Positions 16,657 to 27,320 of a DNA stretch of 29,242 bases are shown here, piece after piece. Numbering within the stretch: the first letter of the stretch is position 1; the number at the start of each line of letters is the position of its first letter. Source of the DNA: Nemertoderma westbladi (lineage: Eukaryota; Xenacoelomorpha; Nemertodermatida; Nemertodermatidae). The DNA lies in contig JAUCBJ010002843.1 of NCBI GenBank assembly GCA_032718475.1, positions 1 to 29,242 of the forward strand, read 5' to 3'. The translations under genes were made by a program, and so were the position numbers. Under the pieces are notes generated by a model that was given only the letters and a program-made list of their open reading frames with translations, did not search any database and was not told where the DNA came from.

Positions 16657-19600
16657 GAATTTAGCAAATTCCCATCCAGGCAGGTGTGATCGTTGAAGAC
16701 TTTCCGCTAAGTTTTACAATTATTTACTTACCGATATGAAACTGTGCTGTACTGCAGCATAGTGTGCCAGAAAACGGAGTCCCAATTAAAGATATCGCCT
16801 TCATCAATCACTGCAACAGTCGCACGTTTTGATTTTTGAATTTTTATCTTTTTAGTTCTCCGGGGAGTAACTTACCCAATAAGTATTCTATGTCATTCTA
16901 ATTACAGTTGTTTTATATTGCAGTGTCTCTTCGTTATCAAATAAACTGTCAATGTTAACTATTAATTATATGAATGTCTACCCACGCCTCCATGTGTCCC
17001 GCCGATGAAATACCCATTGATATAATACAATAACTTAACTTAACTATCATCCAGGCTGCAATATATTTATACCTTAACATAGTCCATCTGCATATATCAT
17101 TACTTATGTCATTACGACTTAGTTATTTTTATTTATTTTTTACTTAATTTTTAGTCCCCTTGATCTCGATTATACTGAGTTTATTTTACTTCAGTTACTT
17201 CACGCAGTTATATATATACCGGTAATAGATTGTAATATATATAATTGTATATATTTCACGAAAAGTCTGCACCTTTTGGTGCTGTAATACAGTAATATGC
17301 AATAAATTATGACATTTTTTAGACATAATCTTTATTGTACATCAATAATTAATTAAAAATTAACCCTCTGCCATCACCCTGTCGAGATTGTATTCGTTAG
17401 ATTAAAACTCTGACAGTTTGTAACTTTTGTGTTTATATATTCAGAATTCACACCGAAAATCACAATTCGATTCAATAGTAACTGAAGATCGCTTAGGTTA
17501 ATCGAGATTAATTACTTTTTCAGTGCAAATATTGGGTGCAGTAATATTTAAATATGTGTACCGAGCTCTCTCTTATTGTACATAATTGGCCTTGTATACT
17601 TACTTATTGTTATTAGTGTGCGGGGTGGAATGCTATGTAAAGTGTTCTCCCAAACTTGACATCTCCGCCTCCACGTCAAAGTTACGTTAAGTACAAGACT
17701 TGCGTTACGAAATTAAAACGAATTTAACGATCATTCTATTGTGACATTTGGATACAAAACCCTCCCAATCAGTATATACCCAGTGAATATATTTGTAATG
17801 ACATTGTCAGTGAAAGCGTCTTTGCGCGAGGGCGGGTCGGTCTTTTGTATTGGTTGCCACGGTGTGCTCGAAATCCTGACATCTATTAGATGAGACAACA
17901 ACATCTACCCTACAAGGCCTCAGTCGGTTTATTAATGGTTTCTATAAAGCTTGCACTTGGTGTAGTAATTGCTTTTAACTTGGTCTTAATATCAGATTAT
18001 AATGACGTGGTTATTTACGTAATCCTAGCCAAACTGTGTGCCATTAGTTGGGTGGAAAACCAAATAAAGCCCCGCCTTGTACTCACTACACGGACGACGA
18101 CCACACCCTATTACAGTGTTTGTTATGCAGGATGTGTCCTTTAACGCATTTAGTATGTTTTAATTTCAATTGTTTTTCATCATTATTTTATAGTTTTTTT
18201 TATGGTCCAAGTTTGTCGATATTATTATTTATAACAATGAGATATTGTATCACTCTACAAAACAAGGTTTAGTCACTTAATGTTTACTGAGTAAGAGGTG
18301 CAATGATGAGCGCACGTTACGCATCAAAAATTAATTGGAGATGTCTTGTTTCATTGCCTGTCTCAAAGAATAAAATGCGCCTTTGTTTTTGTTTACTCCC
18401 CGTAAGCACCACCAACTAAATATCACTTAATCAATTTAATTAATGAAATGCAAATTATATTTATCCTCTAGAATGGGTGATTTTGTCAAAACAAACTTAA
18501 TGTCGTAGTTTTATTAGCACTCGCATGTTTAACTTCACGCATATTATATTCATGATATCTTACTTAAATGATATGACTGGTTGTATGTAACGTGTTACCT
18601 CAGGTAAATCAGCTAATATTTGTACGTGATTTATTTTGACGAGTGAAATAATGTGTCCTCTCTCTTCAGTTTCTACTACACCAATCCACCCGCACTGTTT
18701 AATTAATAAGTACATTGTATATAATATTAATCATTATAGTGCTTGCTAATCGTTGATTATGTGTTTATGGTGTCTGTTAGTAGGATTAACTCCTATAAAG
18801 GAGTCGGTTTGCGAGACAAGTTATTTGTGTCAGTTCAGCCATTTATTTTGTGCCATAAACATTAAACAAAGGCAATGCCATAAAGCTAACTACCGGTATA
18901 TAATATTTTTATTACTTGAGTTATTAAAGTGTTATTGATACATCACCAGTTCAATCAATTTGTGATTAATATTTAGATCGCTTTTTTGAGTTTTAGGACA
19001 TCGGCGATACAGATTTCAAGTGGTAGTTGAATAATTCATTTTATTTTTACTGTTTCAGAGCATAAATATAGCTAAAATTACGTTTTTTAGTTTGGAAATA
19101 ATAATGAGATTCTCACAAATGATAATGCCATATGAAAACGAGCAAACCCACTGGATCGGAATTAAAACAAATTGTTTAGCAATAATATTTATTATTTCAC
19201 TAAACTAAATTTTATTTAATTATTAATTAATTGCACTGAACTGAATATTCGTACCAATTTGTTGTGAATCAGTATAACTTCATTAATAAACTTTTACTTA
19301 ACTCCAAGGTGCACTTTGTCAAGTTCTCAGTGAATGGTTGTCCTTAAATGTTACCTATTTTTAATTGTTATTCATTATTCATTGTAATTTAGTTCAATAT
19401 TATTAAAGTGAATAAAATGCATACTAATATACACAATACATTGTTTAATTTATTGTCGGCGATGTCGAACATACCCAGGTGGCAGGTTGATAGCGTAACT
19501 ACACGCGTGGCTCATCTGAGTCGCCGATATTTATTGTTCTAGAATACATATTAATATCATAGTCGATGGAGTTACTACGGGTAATGTTCGTATACAGATA

Positions 19601-20010
19601 CGCACGCATTTATTGTTATGGGTTATGGTCGGGAGTTTTTAGAGATAGGTTGCGTCTAGGACACTATGGTGTTTAACAGGATCAGACTTTTCGGAATTTC
19701 CGGGACCGGATTGCAATCTCGAGTTCCCGATTCTCGAGATTATATTAAAATTTCTTAAAAAGTGTTAAATATATGTGGCTGTGTCCAGTATGAAACAGGT
19801 TATTGGCAACTTTATATCACTTTATTTCCAGCTGCTGAAATATTAGGCAGGTAAAATTAATTTAAAGTTAATTACTGATGGTTTACTGACATACAAACTC
19901 ATAATGACTACAGTGCAACTGCTCATAGGATATTCAACAAATCTAACTCCACTATTTATAATTCGGGATCACTTTCCAAAAAAAGTCGGGATCGGGATTA
20001 CATTTAATTA
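16657..20010. other. AT-rich intergenic DNA, no gene recognised
   Basis: About 3.35 kb with only short open frames (longest 84 codons at 17890-18144, no recognisable domain). Minor features are a GCACC-TTTT-GGTGC hairpin at 17269-17282, an AATCTCGAG inverted repeat at 19715-19741, and repeated CGGGATC words near 19960-20000. No tRNA A/B-box pair, rRNA or CRISPR-like array was seen. Confidence 0.5.
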
Positions 20011-20047
20011 ACTACTACGATCGGCATGCTGCATTGCAGCTGCATTT

Positions 20048-20668
20048 TTAAGAATTCTGTGCCGGCTTGTCGACAAAATTGCGCCGCCACAACTCCCTAT
20101 CACCCATGACATTTGCTAGATCATCCGCATCTTCAAGGCCAGTGTCCTTTAAGATGCGTCTCAAGAATGTCATGGGCTGTCCACCATGCTTATTCACTCC
20201 ATGAGGCTGCCAAAGTACAAGATTATGCACTGGCTGGTCCTCACGGCGAAAGCAATGTCCTGCAAAGCGGAGGCCATTTTGTTCTAGTGTCAAGCTTGGG
20301 GGAACGAATGAGACACCTCCAATGTTATATAGTGTCTGATTGGAGATGTGTGCATTGTACTTGACACAATGAACTCGGCGTAGCCTTCTTGTGAATGTGC
20401 CATCCAGAGATTTGGTGTCCTCAGCAGTTAGAGCCCAGCATGGACTCCCATAGAGGAGTACTGGAACTACTGCTGCTCTAAATAATCGGACCTTACGTTT
20501 CCGATTAATTCTCGGTGACTTCCAAATCCTGGAAAGCCTATTCAAGGCTGCCCATGTCTTTCCCTTACGTATTCGAAGGTCCTCACCTGACTTCCGGATC
20601 CATGATCCCAGGTAACAGAAGCCGCCCACATGCTCAAGCATACCAGGAGGATACCTGAGGACTTTCAA
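20048..20668 (-). pseudogene. RTE-like LINE protein, C-terminal fragment (older copy)
   Basis: Matches the C-terminal ~190 residues of the intact protein at 23387-26683: GFCYLGSWIRKSGEDLRIRK, NRLSRIWKSPR, VLLYGSPCWAL, LDGTFTRRLRRVHC, FAGHCFRREDQ. The N-terminal residues are altered where ~35 bp (CAAGTCTCTG… in the intact copy) are replaced by a short unrelated string around 20640-20655. It ends with the same TAA and downstream palindromic GCAGCTGC text as the intact copy. Confidence 0.85.
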
Positions 20669-21155
20669 AGTTAACTATCAAAATTTTGGTCTATGGAGGT
20701 CTATGGTCTTTGGAGTTAATAAATAGACCAACACTAGAAGCAGCATGCTCTAATGAGCTGAGGAGCCGTTGGGCTCCCTCTAGTGATTCTGAGAGTACTC
20801 TTAAGTCATCAGCAAAGTCTAGTTCAGTTAGGTACTTGGCAGGATTTCCTCGACTTCTGGAGCCAGTAGGTGGAGTTATCATCACCCCATCATCATTATG
20901 ATGATCTAAGGACATGCGTAGAACATAGTCAACCACAATAATGAACAAGAATGGTGCAAGAGTGTCTCCCTGGAGGACGCCCCATAACACTTCAAATGGT
21001 TCTTTGTCACCGTCAATAGTAGATACAAATGTTGTCGAACCATCGTATACTGATCTGATTGCTGCAATAATTTCATCAGGAATCCCATATAATGAAAGTA
21101 TGCTGAACATACGTGAGCGATAGACTGAATCAAAGGCCTTGAAGAAATCAACAAA
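20669..21155 (-). pseudogene. RTE-like LINE reverse transcriptase fragment (older copy)
   Basis: Carries FSILSLYGIPDEIIAAIRSV, GVLQGDTLAPFLFIIVVDYV and the catalytic box LDFADDLRVLS, nearly identical to the intact copy. The frame ends at 20691 after FINS because a ~14-bp duplication (CCATAGACCTCCAT on the minus strand) was inserted. The 5' edge at 21155 abuts foreign DNA. Confidence 0.85.
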
Positions 21156-21974
21156 TCAATTGAATTACAGTAAATCCAACCCATTCCAACCCTTACCCAT
21201 TGTAAGAAAATAAGCGCACCTACAGTTTGGGGGGCTTAATTAATATTAATTTGGTTATTTGTTTATTAATTCGTACTTATTTTGTTATTGTTAGTATAAT
21301 ATGTTACCTAATTTTGTTTTGCGCCATAGGTACCGGTACTTTGTTAATTAAAGGTACTTATTTTACAATTGTTCAAATCATATATTTCAATGTACTATAA
21401 ACTTAGGCATTTACGAATACATAGTACACGCACAGGTATAGTACTCTACTCGCCCCATTTACAAGCCTCGTTTCGTTACCGTTACGCTCGTTCTCTCCAT
21501 TTGGTCGTCATATTATCTATCCTATAACAAATTGAATGGAGATCAGCCCTTTCTTTCACTTTTAAACATTATGAGTGCTCAAATTAAGCGCCCTTATCCT
21601 TAAATAAGAACCCTCTTTAGGTGCTAATTTAACTTTAAATTAAACGCACCTTATATTAATTAAATAGAAGATTATCGGTACATTTATTAGAAATAGAAAT
21701 ATTGTAAAAGTGAATATATAGTTGTGTTGAAGTGGTGTATGAAAAATAGTTAAAAATTAAAGAATTAATTAATTGTAAAAAATTTGTGAAAAATTAACTT
21801 CATTTCAAATTTTGTGTTGTACAGGATCTGTTTTTAAATATCTATTTCTGTCAAATCACTGATTTCTGGGTAAAATGTCTGTTTTCAATACCCGGGAGCC
21901 AGAGACCTATCCGGAGACCAATAAATAGCCCGGAGAATCCAGAGATCAATGACAGGTCTCTGTTTCAACTTTAC
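21156..21974. other. ~820-bp AT-rich insertion inside the older LINE copy
   Basis: It replaces about 37 bp of the reverse-transcriptase coding region present in the intact copy (…GAAGAATTATC to GTTATCTTTG). There is no open frame of note and no clear terminal inverted repeat or target duplication. Related words AAGCGCACCT (21207), AAGCGCCC (21586) and AAACGCACC (21639) recur. It may be a small unrecognised element or a rearrangement filler. Confidence 0.5.
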
Positions 21975-22643
21975 TCTTCAATTATCCTTCTAAGTGCCAA
22001 AATGGGCTCCATGGTCCCACGACCTTTACGGAACCCATTCTGATTTCCACGGAGCAGTCTCTCAATGGTATCCCTGATGCGATTTAATAGAATTCTATTG
22101 TATAGCTTTGCAGCAATCGAGATAAATGAGATTCCCCGAAAAGAACCATAGAGTGTTAGGTTGCCCTTCTTGGGAACTGGCACCAACTTGTTTGTTTTCA
22201 TTTCTTGTGGGACTCTTGTTGTTCGGTACATGTCTACTATGGTGGGATAGATGAGCTTTCAACTCTCAGGTATTTTAAAGACCTCAGGGGGAACACCATC
22301 TACTCCACTGGCACAATTGGTCTTAATTGCAGCAGCCTTCACTTCTGCAAAGGAGATATCGCCAATGGGAATATCTGGGAGTACATACTCAGACACTTTT
22401 ACTTGTATAAAGTTATCAGGCAATACCCTGTCATTATTGAGGAGCTTTTCAAAGTGGGCCTTCCAACCATTGAGGCGATCGGCTGGTGATTCAGCCTTAA
22501 CCTTGGTGGTTGGTTGGCTTTTCCGCCCAGTAAGCAAGTTGATCGATTTCCATGCCTGGGATGATTGCCTGCTGTCGTCAGCATCACTGATGGCATCAAC
22601 CTGTTGGTTTATTAGCTCCTGTAGATTAACAGAGTACTGCCTG
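21975..22643 (-). pseudogene. RTE-like LINE connector and RT N-terminal fragment (older copy)
   Basis: Matches the linker and the start of the reverse transcriptase: NLLTGRKSQPTTKVKAE, GVDGVPPEVFKIPE, then MYRTTRVPQEMKTNKLVPVP, NQNGFRKGRGTMEP, ALRRIIEE. A TGA stop at PES* (about 22259) replaces Cys-Leu codons of the intact copy, and a 6-bp deletion removes two residues after AAA. The segment 22609-22643 is the left target-site duplication of the younger copy. Confidence 0.85.
22609..22643. repeat. Left 35-bp target-site duplication of the young LINE
   Basis: Begins TTATTAGCTCCTGTAG and ends ACTGCCTG. It recurs at 26726-26760 with one substitution (22635 area, T versus C). The left copy matches the corresponding coding sequence in the intact LINE, so the change probably arose in the right copy after insertion. 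Confidence 0.85.
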
Positions 22644-23148
22644 GTAACCTGATGAAACAAGTTCTAGAATAACAATTTAAGACTAAAACCAAGGCGTCCT
22701 AAACTATTTGATTGTTAAATTTGCGAGAAATTTCCACTGTGTTTCTGGAGGGCGAGTCAAAACTGCGAGCCATCAGCGAAATGTTATAATTATACTATGG
22801 TCGTTTTCCAAGTCTGTGTGTGTGTAGGTGTGTGTGTCAGTGTGTCGGAAGCCATAATTGTCGGAAGCCAATAATTAACTGCCTTTTCCTTGAACATAGA
22901 GTCCCAGTAGCCAATAAACGCTGAGTATTTCTAGCTTTACTCGTCGTCAGAGGCAACCTGCAACTTCCCTTGCCAGCTTGGTATTCTAGGTCATTAATCA
23001 AGAAAACTTGCCACCTCCATGCAGCATAAAGGAGGTGCCACCTGTAGCTGCATAGACCCTTTTACTAGGGCAAATCTGGTCCTGTAACTAGGACCCCCTT
23101 CGTTCTGGGATAAGGACGCCCTTGGTCCTGGATTAAGGACCCATATAC

Positions 23149-23380
23149 TTGGCTGCAGGGGTATATGGCCTGACCAGGCAGATGGTGATCTACCAATGGC
23201 TGGTCAGGAGTAGAGTGTTCTCATGTCCACTCTGAGAGCACTTCACTGCGACCTGCACCTGGCAGCAAGGGTACAGGGCATGACCCAGCAGATGAGCTGC
23301 AACAGCCAATGGTGGGTCATGTGCGCCAGAGTAGATATGGGTGATGGGCCTCATATCTGACTCCATTGCGACACCCACCC
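23149..23380 (+). repeat. Two diverged ~110-120-bp monomers in the LINE 5' UTR
   Basis: GGCTGCAGGGGTATATGGCC… with CTGACCAGGCAGATGG and CCAATGGCTGGTCA (from about 23151) recurs as GGCAGCAAGGGTACAGGGC… with TGACCCAGCAGATGA and CCAATGGTGGGTCA (from about 23261). Both end in CTCATATCTGACTCC-like or CTCATGTCCACTCTG text, followed by ATTGCGACACCCACC or ACTGCGACCTGCACC. Tandem 5' monomers act as promoters in some LINEs; that role here is inferred. Two GGTCCT hairpins lie just upstream (23078-23095, 23124-23141). Confidence 0.55.
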
Positions 23381-23386
23381 TGTGGA

Positions 23387-26300
23387 ATGGCAAATCAGGG
23401 TGTGGTATTTGCCCCGAGAGCTGACTCGGCAAAAAAGCACCCCCCAACCCCCACTATGGATTACATTAGCAATGCGGAGGTCCGGCCACTAGAGGCCAGT
23501 GGAATTACCGGACATAATCGGCCTCACAGGAGTCAGTTAACTCTTGACCGGCTGCTTGTCTCACCCCCTACTGGAGAGAGAGCAGCCAACAATTCTTTGA
23601 GTCCCTTTCCTGATGACCTTTCTGGTCCAAACCCTGGGTCACCAGGGAGGCCAGATTGTGATGGGGAGAGGGATTCTGGAGTTGGAGGCTACTCTCATGT
23701 TCCACCCCGACCAACAAAGCCATTGGTGAATCTGAGGCAAGTCACTAGACTAGCCTCAGTAAACACCCTAACACTCGGGTCCCCAATGCTACAAGGTGAG
23801 CTGACTGCCTTTGCAGATAAGCTTTCTCTTAGCGCAGTGGGTGTTCAAGAGCACCGAATGCAGACTGGACAGACTGATGAGGTTCTGATTAAGGACATGG
23901 GGGGCGGTTGGCGACTCGCCCTCGCGTCAGCAGATGATAGTGGCAATGGTGGAATTGGTCTATTGATGAATCCAACTGCACATGCAGCATTGGATAAAAT
24001 AGACCAAATCTCTAACCGCATCATCCGTTGCCACTTCTCATGTTCTGGAAGACTGGCTAAGAAATTTCCTAAGGTGGTTCTGATTGTGTGCTACTCTCCA
24101 ACTAGTGTTGCTCCTGTAGAGGAGGTGGAAAATTTCTACCACAATCTACAAGCAGCTACTGATGGAGTGGATCAGCATGCATTCTTAACATTCCTGGGAG
24201 ACTTTAATGCAAGTCTGCATCAATCACCTACATCGCCCTGGGTCTATAGCAATAGTGTTAACCGAAATTCTGTCCATCTTCAGGATTTTATCTCTGGAAA
24301 TGGATTGTTTTCGGCTGGAACCCAGTTCAAGAAGCGAACTGGAAAGCTATGGACTCATAGTGGACCCAGTGGTCACAAGTCCCAGATAGACCATATTCTG
24401 TTTCGTAGGAAATACAGGAGCTCTATACAAGACTGTAATGCATTTACACTTCGACCCTTCTCCAGTGATCACCGCCTTATTGTGGCCAAGGTAAGACTTA
24501 GTCTGCGTGCTAGCAGAACAACGAAATCTGCCTTGCCGCGGCATGACTGGTCCTCTCTGTTGCAACAGCCAAGTGTGAGATCCAGCTTCACACTACAGCT
24601 GAGCAACAGGTATGAGGCTCTTGCCTCTGAGGCGGCAGATCACTGTGAGGGCTATACTGCCTTTACAGAAGCAGTTAAGTTAGCAGCTGCAGAAACAGTT
24701 CCTGTATACCCTCGAAACAGGAAAAGGGCCCCCTGGACTGACAACAAAATTCAAAAGTGCCGAAATGACCTTCATAAGGCGCAGAAAGAGTCCCGACTCA
24801 AACAGACTACAGCGGCCAAGAATGCAGTTAAGGCTGCATCTAGGTCCCTGAACAGGCAGTACTCTGTTAATCTACAGGAGCTAATAAACCAACAGGTTGA
24901 TGCCATCAATGATGCTGACGACAGCAGGCAATCATCCCAGGCATGGAAATCGATCAATCTGCTTACTGGGCGGAAAAGCCAACCAACCACCAAGGTTAAG
25001 GCTGAATCACCAGCCGATCGCCTCAATGGTTGGAAAGCCCACTTTGAAAAGCTCCTCAATAATGACAGGGTATTGCCTGATAACTTTATAGAAGTAAAGG
25101 TGTCTGAGTCTGTACTCCCAGATATTCCCATTGGCGATATCTCCTTTGCAGAAGTGAAGGCTGCTGCAAAGAGCATTAAGACCAATCGTGCCAGTGGAGT
25201 AGATGGTGTTCCCCCTGAGGTCTTTAAAATACCTGAGTGTTTAAAGCTCATCTATCCCATCATAGTAGACATGTACCGTACAACAAGAGTCCCACAAGAA
25301 ATGAAAACAAATAAGTTGGTGCCAGTTCCCAAGAAGGGCAACCTAACACTCTATGGTTCTTTTCGGGGAATCTCATTGATCTCGATTGCTGCAAAGCTAT
25401 ACAATAGGATTCTATTAAATCGCATCAGGGATCCCATTGAGAGACTGCTCCGTGGAAATCAGAATGGGTTCCGTAAAGGTCGTGGGACCATGGAGCCCAT
25501 TTTGGCACTTAGAAGGATAATTGAAGAATTATCAAAAAAGAAAGACAGGCATCTGGCTGTTATCTTTGTTGACTTCTTCAAGGCCTTTGATTCAGTCTCT
25601 CGCTCACGTATGTTCAGCATACTTTCATTATATGGGATTCCTGATGAAATTATTGCAGCAATCAGATCAGTATACGATGGTTCGACAACATTTGTGTCTA
25701 CTGTTGACGGTGACACAGAACCATTTGAAGTGTTATGGGGCGTCCTCCAAGGAGACACACTTGCACCATTCTTGTTCATTATTGTGGTTGACTATGTTCT
25801 ACGCATGTCCTTAGATCATCATAATGATGATGGGGTGATGATAACTCCACCTACTGGCTCCAGAAGCCGAGGAAATCCTGCCAAGTACCTAACTGATCTA
25901 GACTTTGCTGATGACTTAGGAGTACTCTCAGAATCATTAGAGGGAGCCCAACGGCTCCTCAGCTCATTAGAACATGCTGCTTCTAGTGTTGGTCTTTTTA
26001 TTAACTCCAGAAAGACCAAAATTCTGACAGTTAACTTTGAAAGTCCTCAGCAAGTCTCTGATCGGATGAGCATAAGCTCAAAGGATGGTATGCTTGAGCA
26101 TGTGGACGACTTCTGTTACCTGGGATCATGGATCCGGAAGTCAGGTGAGGACCTTCGAATACGTAAGGGAAAGGCATGGGCAGCCTTGAATAGGCTTTCC
26201 AGGATTTGGAAGTCACCGAGAATTAATCGGAAACTTAAGGTCCGATTATTTAGAGCAGCAGTAGTTCCAGTACTCCTCTACGGGAGTCCATGCTGGGCTC

Positions 26301-26683
26301 TAACTGCTGAGGACACCAAATCTCTGGATGGCACATTCACAAGAATGCTACGCCGGGTTCATTGTGTCAAGTACAATGCACACATCTCCAACCAGACACT
26401 ATATAACATTGGAGGTGTCTCATTGGTTCCCCCAAGCTTGACACTAGAACAAAATCGCCTCCGCTTTGCAGGACATTGCTTTCGCCGTGAGGACCAGCCA
26501 GTGCATAATCTTGTACTTTGGCAGCCTCATGGAGTGAATAAGCATGGTGGACAGCCCATGACTTTCTTGAGACGCATCTTAAAGGACACTGGCCTTAAAG
26601 ATGCGGATGATCTAGCAAATGTCATGGGTGATAGGGAGTTGTGGCGGTGCAATTTTGTTGACAAGCCGGCACAGCATTCTTAA
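23387..26683 (+). CDS. RTE-like LINE polyprotein: endonuclease plus reverse transcriptase, intact
   Basis: 1098 aa from ATG 23387. The frame is open further 5' from TTG 23366, and ATG 23456 is an alternative start. After a Pro-rich head of ~120 residues comes the endonuclease: VGVQEHRM (catalytic Glu), GGIGLLMNP, VVLIVCYSPTS, FLGDFNASL, SQIDHILFRR and SSDHRLIVAKV near residue 360. A linker follows, then the reverse transcriptase: NKLVPVPKKGN, GSFRGISLISIAAKLYNRIL, NGFRKGRGTMEPILALRRII, VIFVDFFKAFDSVSR (catalytic Asp, ~730), GVLQGDTLAPFLFIIV and LDFADDLGVLS (~840). The tail has YLGSWIRKSGEDLRIRK, LLYGSPCWALT, LDGTFTRMLRRVHC and RLRFAGHCFRREDQ. No stop or frameshift is visible, so it may be active. 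It nicks target DNA and copies element RNA in place. There is no separate ORF1. Confidence 0.92.
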   Translation: MANQGVVFAPRADSAKKHPPTPTMDYISNAEVRPLEASGITGHNRPHRSQLTLDRLLVSPPTGERAANNSLSPFPDDLSGPNPGSPGRPDCDGERDSGVGGYSHVPPRPTKPLVNLRQVTRLASVNTLTLGSPMLQGELTAFADKLSLSAVGVQEHRMQTGQTDEVLIKDMGGGWRLALASADDSGNGGIGLLMNPTAHAALDKIDQISNRIIRCHFSCSGRLAKKFPKVVLIVCYSPTSVAPVEEVENFYHNLQAATDGVDQHAFLTFLGDFNASLHQSPTSPWVYSNSVNRNSVHLQDFISGNGLFSAGTQFKKRTGKLWTHSGPSGHKSQIDHILFRRKYRSSIQDCNAFTLRPFSSDHRLIVAKVRLSLRASRTTKSALPRHDWSSLLQQPSVRSSFTLQLSNRYEALASEAADHCEGYTAFTEAVKLAAAETVPVYPRNRKRAPWTDNKIQKCRNDLHKAQKESRLKQTTAAKNAVKAASRSLNRQYSVNLQELINQQVDAINDADDSRQSSQAWKSINLLTGRKSQPTTKVKAESPADRLNGWKAHFEKLLNNDRVLPDNFIEVKVSESVLPDIPIGDISFAEVKAAAKSIKTNRASGVDGVPPEVFKIPECLKLIYPIIVDMYRTTRVPQEMKTNKLVPVPKKGNLTLYGSFRGISLISIAAKLYNRILLNRIRDPIERLLRGNQNGFRKGRGTMEPILALRRIIEELSKKKDRHLAVIFVDFFKAFDSVSRSRMFSILSLYGIPDEIIAAIRSVYDGSTTFVSTVDGDTEPFEVLWGVLQGDTLAPFLFIIVVDYVLRMSLDHHNDDGVMITPPTGSRSRGNPAKYLTDLDFADDLGVLSESLEGAQRLLSSLEHAASSVGLFINSRKTKILTVNFESPQQVSDRMSISSKDGMLEHVDDFCYLGSWIRKSGEDLRIRKGKAWAALNRLSRIWKSPRINRKLKVRLFRAAVVPVLLYGSPCWALTAEDTKSLDGTFTRMLRRVHCVKYNAHISNQTLYNIGGVSLVPPSLTLEQNRLRFAGHCFRREDQPVHNLVLWQPHGVNKHGGQPMTFLRRILKDTGLKDADDLANVMGDRELWRCNFVDKPAQHS

Positions 26684-26725
26684 AAATGCAGCTGCAATGC
26701 AGCATGCCGATCCTAGTAGTAGTAG

Positions 26726-26760
26726 TTATTAGCTCCTGTAGATTAACAGAGCACTGCCTG
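26726..26760. repeat. Right 35-bp target-site duplication of the young LINE
   Basis: Directly follows the TAG-repeat tail of the young LINE and repeats 22609-22643 with one mismatch. From 26761 the older minus-strand LINE continues upstream in its own sequence. Confidence 0.85.
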
Positions 26761-27165
26761 TTCAGGGACCTAGATGCAGCCTTAACTGCATTCTTGGCCG
26801 TTGTAGTCTGTTTGAGTCAGGACTCTTTCTGCCCCTTATAGAGGTCATTTCGGCACTTCTGAATTTTTGTTGTCAGTCCAGGGGGACCTTTTCCTGTTTC
26901 GAGGGTATACAGGAACTGTTTCTGCAGTTGCTAACTTAACTGCTTCTGTGAAGGCAGTATAGCCCTCACAGTGATCTGCCGCCTCAGAGGCACGAACCTC
27001 ATACCTGTTGCTCAGCTGTAGTGCGAAGCTGGATCTCACACTTGGCTGTTGCAACAGAGAGGACCAGTCATGCCGCGGCAAGGCAGATTTCGTTGTTCTG
27101 CTAGCACGCAGACTAAGTCTTACCTTGGCCACAATAAGGCGGTGATCACTGGAGAAGGGTCGAAG
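26761..27165 (-). pseudogene. RTE-like LINE endonuclease C-terminus and linker (older copy, 5' part)
   Basis: Encodes LRPFSSDHRLIVAKVRLSLR, ALPRHDWSSLLQQPSVRSS, YTAFTEAVKLATAETVPVYP and RSPWTDNK, then shifts frame near 26845-26870 before the text corresponding to DLHKAQKES and LNRQYSVNLQ. It is 5'-truncated at 27165, where it meets the 24-bp minisatellite. It continues at 22643 across the inserted young LINE. Confidence 0.85.
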
Positions 27166-27167
27166 GA

Positions 27168-27320
27168 ATTGATCACTCACTACCGGTACCAAATGATTGA
27201 TCAGTGCCGGTACCAAATGATTGATCACTACCGGTACCAAATGATTGATCACTACCGGTATCAAATGATTGATCAGTGCCGGTACCAAATGATTGATCAC
27301 TACCGGTACCAAATGATTGG
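27168..27320. repeat. 24-bp minisatellite, about six units
   Basis: Units read GATTGATCACTACCGGTACC plus AAAT, with alternating variants (TCAGTGCC versus TCACTACC). Each contains the palindromes TGATCA and ACCGGT. The period is a multiple of three, so both strands show 8-residue peptide repeats such as INHLVPVV. This is a by-product, not a gene. It abuts the 5' truncation point of the older LINE. Confidence 0.85.

Larger units (their letters stand above)
22644..26725 (+). mobile_element. Full-length young RTE-like LINE inserted in the older copy
   Basis: 4082 bp between two 35-bp direct repeats (22609-22643 and 26726-26760, one mismatch T/C). It has a ~740-bp 5' UTR, one intact ORF (23387-26683), a 42-bp 3' UTR with palindromic GCAGCTGC text, and a 3' tail of TAG repeats instead of poly(A). 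A single endonuclease-RT ORF with a microsatellite tail fits the RTE group. The clade is inferred. The open frame and near-identical target duplication argue for recent insertion. Confidence 0.9.
20011..27165 (-). mobile_element. Older RTE-like LINE copy, 5'-truncated, split by a younger copy
   Basis: The minus-strand copy runs from 27165 (5'-truncated in the endonuclease C-terminus, at the residues FSSDHRLIVAKV) to 26726. It then jumps across the inserted plus-strand copy to 22643 and ends near 20011 with a GTAGTAGT tail. It is interrupted again at 21156-21974 by ~820 bp of unrelated DNA with loss of ~37 bp. Protein identity to the intact copy is high by eye. The coordinates span both nested insertions; the copy's own DNA is 26726-27165 plus 20011-21155 plus 21975-22643. 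It has several inactivating changes. Confidence 0.85.

Noticed and set aside
17269-17282. Histone-type 3' stem-loop
   Set aside because: The GCACC-TTTT-GGTGC hairpin lacks the six-base stem consensus and there is no histone gene nearby.
17890-18272. 74-84-codon frames with hydrophobic stretches
   Set aside because: AT-rich DNA, two overlapping frames, no domain, no splice or promoter support.
24772-25251. Antisense frames within the intact RTE-like ORF
   Set aside because: Shadows of the long plus-strand protein; mirrored by identical shadows in the older copy.
20011-27165. Inverted pair as one foldback element
   Set aside because: The 35-bp duplication and the continuity of the older copy across the insert show insertion of one LINE into another.
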